From NCBI RefSeq assembly GCF_006438915.1, contig NZ_RCZE01000016.1:62001-126000 (forward strand): a stretch of 64,000 nt of DNA, in the 5' to 3' direction. The first letter of the stretch is position 1, and each line of letters opens with the position of its first letter. Positions 62,117-64,000 of this stretch are shown here, piece after piece. The position numbers and the translations under genes were made by a program. The notes below the pieces were generated by a model. That model saw only the letters and a list, made by a program, of their open reading frames with translations, was not told the DNA's origin and did not search any database. The DNA is from Pseudomonas arsenicoxydans (GTDB lineage Bacteria > Pseudomonadota > Gammaproteobacteria > Pseudomonadales > Pseudomonadaceae).

Positions 62117-62958
62117 GGCAGTTTCCTTGAAGAGGTGGACGGTGCGGCAGAAGAAGGGCTGTCGAAGTTTTCCAGGGCGCGGGCCAGACTGGCTTCCGAG
62201 AGTTCACCCAAATGGCTGGCCAACAGGCGACCGTCATTGCTATAGAACAGCGTAGTCGGCAAAGCCATGGAACCCACGGCTTGACCCAGACGCCCACCGC
62301 CATCGAACAGCACGTTGGTCAGGCTCAGGCCCTGGGTTTCGAGGAACGTGGCGACGCTTTGCATGCTTTCGGCCTGATTGACGAACAGGAACGTCAGGTC
62401 CGGGCGGTGTTGCTGGGCGTTTTCCAGTACCGGCATCTCCCGACGGCACGGCGGGCACCAAGTGGCCCAGAGGTTAATTACCAACGGTCCGCCCCGGTAA
62501 TCGGCCAGTTGCACGGTTTCACCGGCAGCATTGCGCAAGCTGATTTCCGGCAGGCGTGTGCCTTGCTCGTAAATGCTCAGGGAGAAGGTTGCCAGCAGCC
62601 AGAACGCCAGGCCGCTACCCACGCCGAATCCCAGAGGGCGGCGCAACCCCGGCCGACGCCAGCCGCGATACAGCGTGGCCAGCAGCAGCACAATCACCCC
62701 CGGCCAAGCCAGAAAACCACCGTCGCGCAGGTCGATGATTTGCCACGGATCGTTGCGATAGTGCGCCCAGTAAACGGCGACGAAACTGACCCGGGCCGCC
62801 AGCATGCCTATCAGGAACAAGCTGAACAGCACCGACTCGGGGTTCTCGCCGCCCCGTTTGGCCACCCGCCAGCCGACAAACGTCGCCAGCGCCAGGGCAC
62901 TGATCAGCAGCAAATGGTTAAGCGCGATGGCAAAGGTGCCGAGGGTAAAAGTCAGCAT
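62092..62958 (-). CDS. Membrane-anchored TlpA/ResA-like thioredoxin with LGT-like N-terminal part
   Basis: This protein has 288 residues. The first half has about four transmembrane segments (8-30, 42-65, 83-98, 110-130) and recalls the prolipoprotein diacylglyceryl transferase fold (WQIIDLRDGGFLAWPG), but is shorter, so that activity is doubtful. The second half is a thioredoxin fold with W167-C168-P-P-C171, facing the periplasm. Start ATG 62958 is the last base of the dsbD stop region (TAATG overlap). It probably receives electrons from DsbD and passes them to DsbG. Confidence 0.82.
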   Translation of the reverse strand: MLTFTLGTFAIALNHLLLISALALATFVGWRVAKRGGENPESVLFSLFLIGMLAARVSFVAVYWAHYRNDPWQIIDLRDGGFLAWPGVIVLLLATLYRGWRRPGLRRPLGFGVGSGLAFWLLATFSLSIYEQGTRLPEISLRNAAGETVQLADYRGGPLVINLWATWCPPCRREMPVLENAQQHRPDLTFLFVNQAESMQSVATFLETQGLSLTNVLFDGGGRLGQAVGSMALPTTLFYSNDGRLLASHLGELSEASLARALENFDSPSSAAPSTSSRKLPCPASATC

Positions 62959-64000
62959 TAACGGGCGTCTCGGGTTGTGGTCCAGCGTTGCAGGAAGGTG
63001 TCGGCATCGACCTCGCCGGTGATGCGCTGGCTGCGACGCTCTTCGCCGTCGGCGCCGATCCACAGGAAACTCGGTGGCCCCGGCACTTTATAACGGCCGA
63101 GCAGTTCGCGGCTGGCGGCATTGTCGGCGGTCACGTCGAGCCGGAGCAAGCGCACATCGCTCAACGCTTGCATCACTTTGGGTTTGCCGAAGACCCGTTT
63201 TTCCATGACTTTGCACGAGGTGCACCAGTCTGCGTAGTAGTCCAGCAGCACCCATTGGCCCTGCGCTTGCGCCGCATCCAGTTCCCGTTGCAGCGCTTGC
63301 GGGTCTTTGATCGTGGTGAAGGCCTCGTGGCCAACCGGTGCGGCGGCACTGGCCGTGGTTGAACCGCGATACACCTGCAGTGGCTGAAACAAATCGTCAC
63401 TGCCACCTGCGGCGCCGATCACCAACAGGCTGCCCCATAAACCCAGCAGCATTGAGCTGGCGCCGAAAACGTGCGCTGTTCGACCGAAACCGCTGGACTG
63501 GCTCCAGGCGCTATAAGCCGCTAGCAACAGCAGCGCGCCACACAGACCGATCCATAGCGACTCATCCAGCACCGGGCGCAACATCAGCAGCGCGGTGGCG
63601 AGGAACAGGAAGCCGAAGATGCCTTTGAGCAGGTTCATCCAGGCGCCGGGTTTGGGCAGGAAGCGATTACCGATGGTCACCAGCAACAGCAGCGGTACAC
63701 CGATGCCGATGCCCATGGCAAACAGAATCAGCCCGCCATGCAGCGCGTTACCGCTTTGCGCAATGTAGAGCAGGGCGCCGGCCAACGGTGCGGTCATGCA
63801 CGGACCGACCAGCAAGCCAGACAAGGCGCCCAGCGCACCGGCACCGACCAGGCTGCCGCCACGCTGATTGCGCGATACGTTTTCCAGGCGGTCGCGAACC
63901 GCCACCGGCAGTTGCAGCTCGAAGAAACCGAACATCGGCAACGCCAGCAGAACAAACACGGCCGCAAAACTGCCCAACAGCCAAGGGTTTTGCAGCAACG
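62958..64000 (-). CDS. dsbD: Thiol:disulfide interchange protein DsbD, C-terminal part
   Basis: The gene enters from the right edge; the first residues in view (LLQNPWLLGSF) are internal. Present are membrane segments of the central domain, including the redox cysteine in LLVGPCMTAPLAG, and the C-terminal thioredoxin domain with WCTSC. The N-terminal alpha domain and the first membrane cysteine are beyond the window. It moves electrons from cytoplasmic thioredoxin to periplasmic partners, here DsbG and the TlpA-like protein. It is the first gene in this part of the operon, corresponding to a second DsbD (DsbD2/DipZ2). Confidence 0.88.
   Translation of the reverse strand, partial: LLQNPWLLGSFAAVFVLLALPMFGFFELQLPVAVRDRLENVSRNQRGGSLVGAGALGALSGLLVGPCMTAPLAGALLYIAQSGNALHGGLILFAMGIGIGVPLLLLVTIGNRFLPKPGAWMNLLKGIFGFLFLATALLMLRPVLDESLWIGLCGALLLLAAYSAWSQSSGFGRTAHVFGASSMLLGLWGSLLVIGAAGGSDDLFQPLQVYRGSTTASAAAPVGHEAFTTIKDPQALQRELDAAQAQGQWVLLDYYADWCTSCKVMEKRVFGKPKVMQALSDVRLLRLDVTADNAASRELLGRYKVPGPPSFLWIGADGEERRSQRITGEVDADTFLQRWTTTRDAR

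Overview
The window is chromosomal DNA of a fluorescent Pseudomonas, most likely of the P. fluorescens complex. The signs are high GC, a divergent pvdS/pvdL pyoverdine locus, an atuRABCDEF acyclic-terpene cluster, a tpm-htpX-alaA-msrB-gpx-ospR-sagS block in the order known from P. aeruginosa, and several copies of the Pseudomonas REP hairpin. Coding density is high. I see no prophage, insertion sequence, CRISPR array, tRNA or rRNA gene, so this is mainly core genome with a siderophore locus.

Layout. 0-8.3 kb: the end of tpm, then htpX, alaA, msrB, gpx-ospR, the hybrid kinase sagS, a DUF815 AAA+ ATPase and a free-methionine-sulfoxide reductase; three of these genes handle peroxides or oxidised methionine. 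8.3-18.5 kb: signalling, with a membrane HD-GYP protein, a BvgS-type hybrid kinase with its NarL-type regulator (RocS2/RocA2-like), a dGTPase and an EAL protein. 18.6-24.8 kb: a YqjD/YqjE/YqjK-like envelope operon, an ammonium transporter, a KefB-type antiporter, a glutaredoxin-like protein, a small gene behind a LexA box, and a pseudouridine synthase. 24.9-34.9 kb: a small lipoprotein, mobA, moaB-moeA, a YegS lipid kinase, a two-component pair, an unrecognised helical protein, cheV behind a flagellar sigma-28 promoter, a MOSC protein, ppnP and an exonuclease. 35-44.2 kb: atuFEDCBA, transcribed leftward, with divergent atuR. 44.2-60.2 kb: a solute-binding-type protein, a siderophore acetyltransferase, pvdS and the 13-kb pvdL. 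60.4-64 kb: an alpha/beta hydrolase and dsbG-tlpA-dsbD, the last cut by the window edge.

How the parts work together. The pvdS promoter is overlapped by a Fur box, so iron starvation should release PvdS. PvdS-type promoters (TAAAT-N16-CGT or one mismatch) lie in front of pvdL and also in front of the acetyltransferase gene, which makes that gene a probable pyoverdine tailoring gene. The atu operon has paired operators for AtuR in the atuR-atuA gap and encodes geranyl-CoA carboxylase, citronellyl-CoA dehydrogenase and the hydratase, but has no atuG or atuH next to it.

Nothing here is a wholly new multi-gene system. The most interesting signals are regulatory: a near-perfect SOS box before an uncharacterised 105-residue gene, the PvdS box before the acetyltransferase, the FliA promoter before cheV, and two almost identical REP hairpins flanking one hydrolase gene. 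All identifications come from reading the sequence and from family knowledge; no database search was run.
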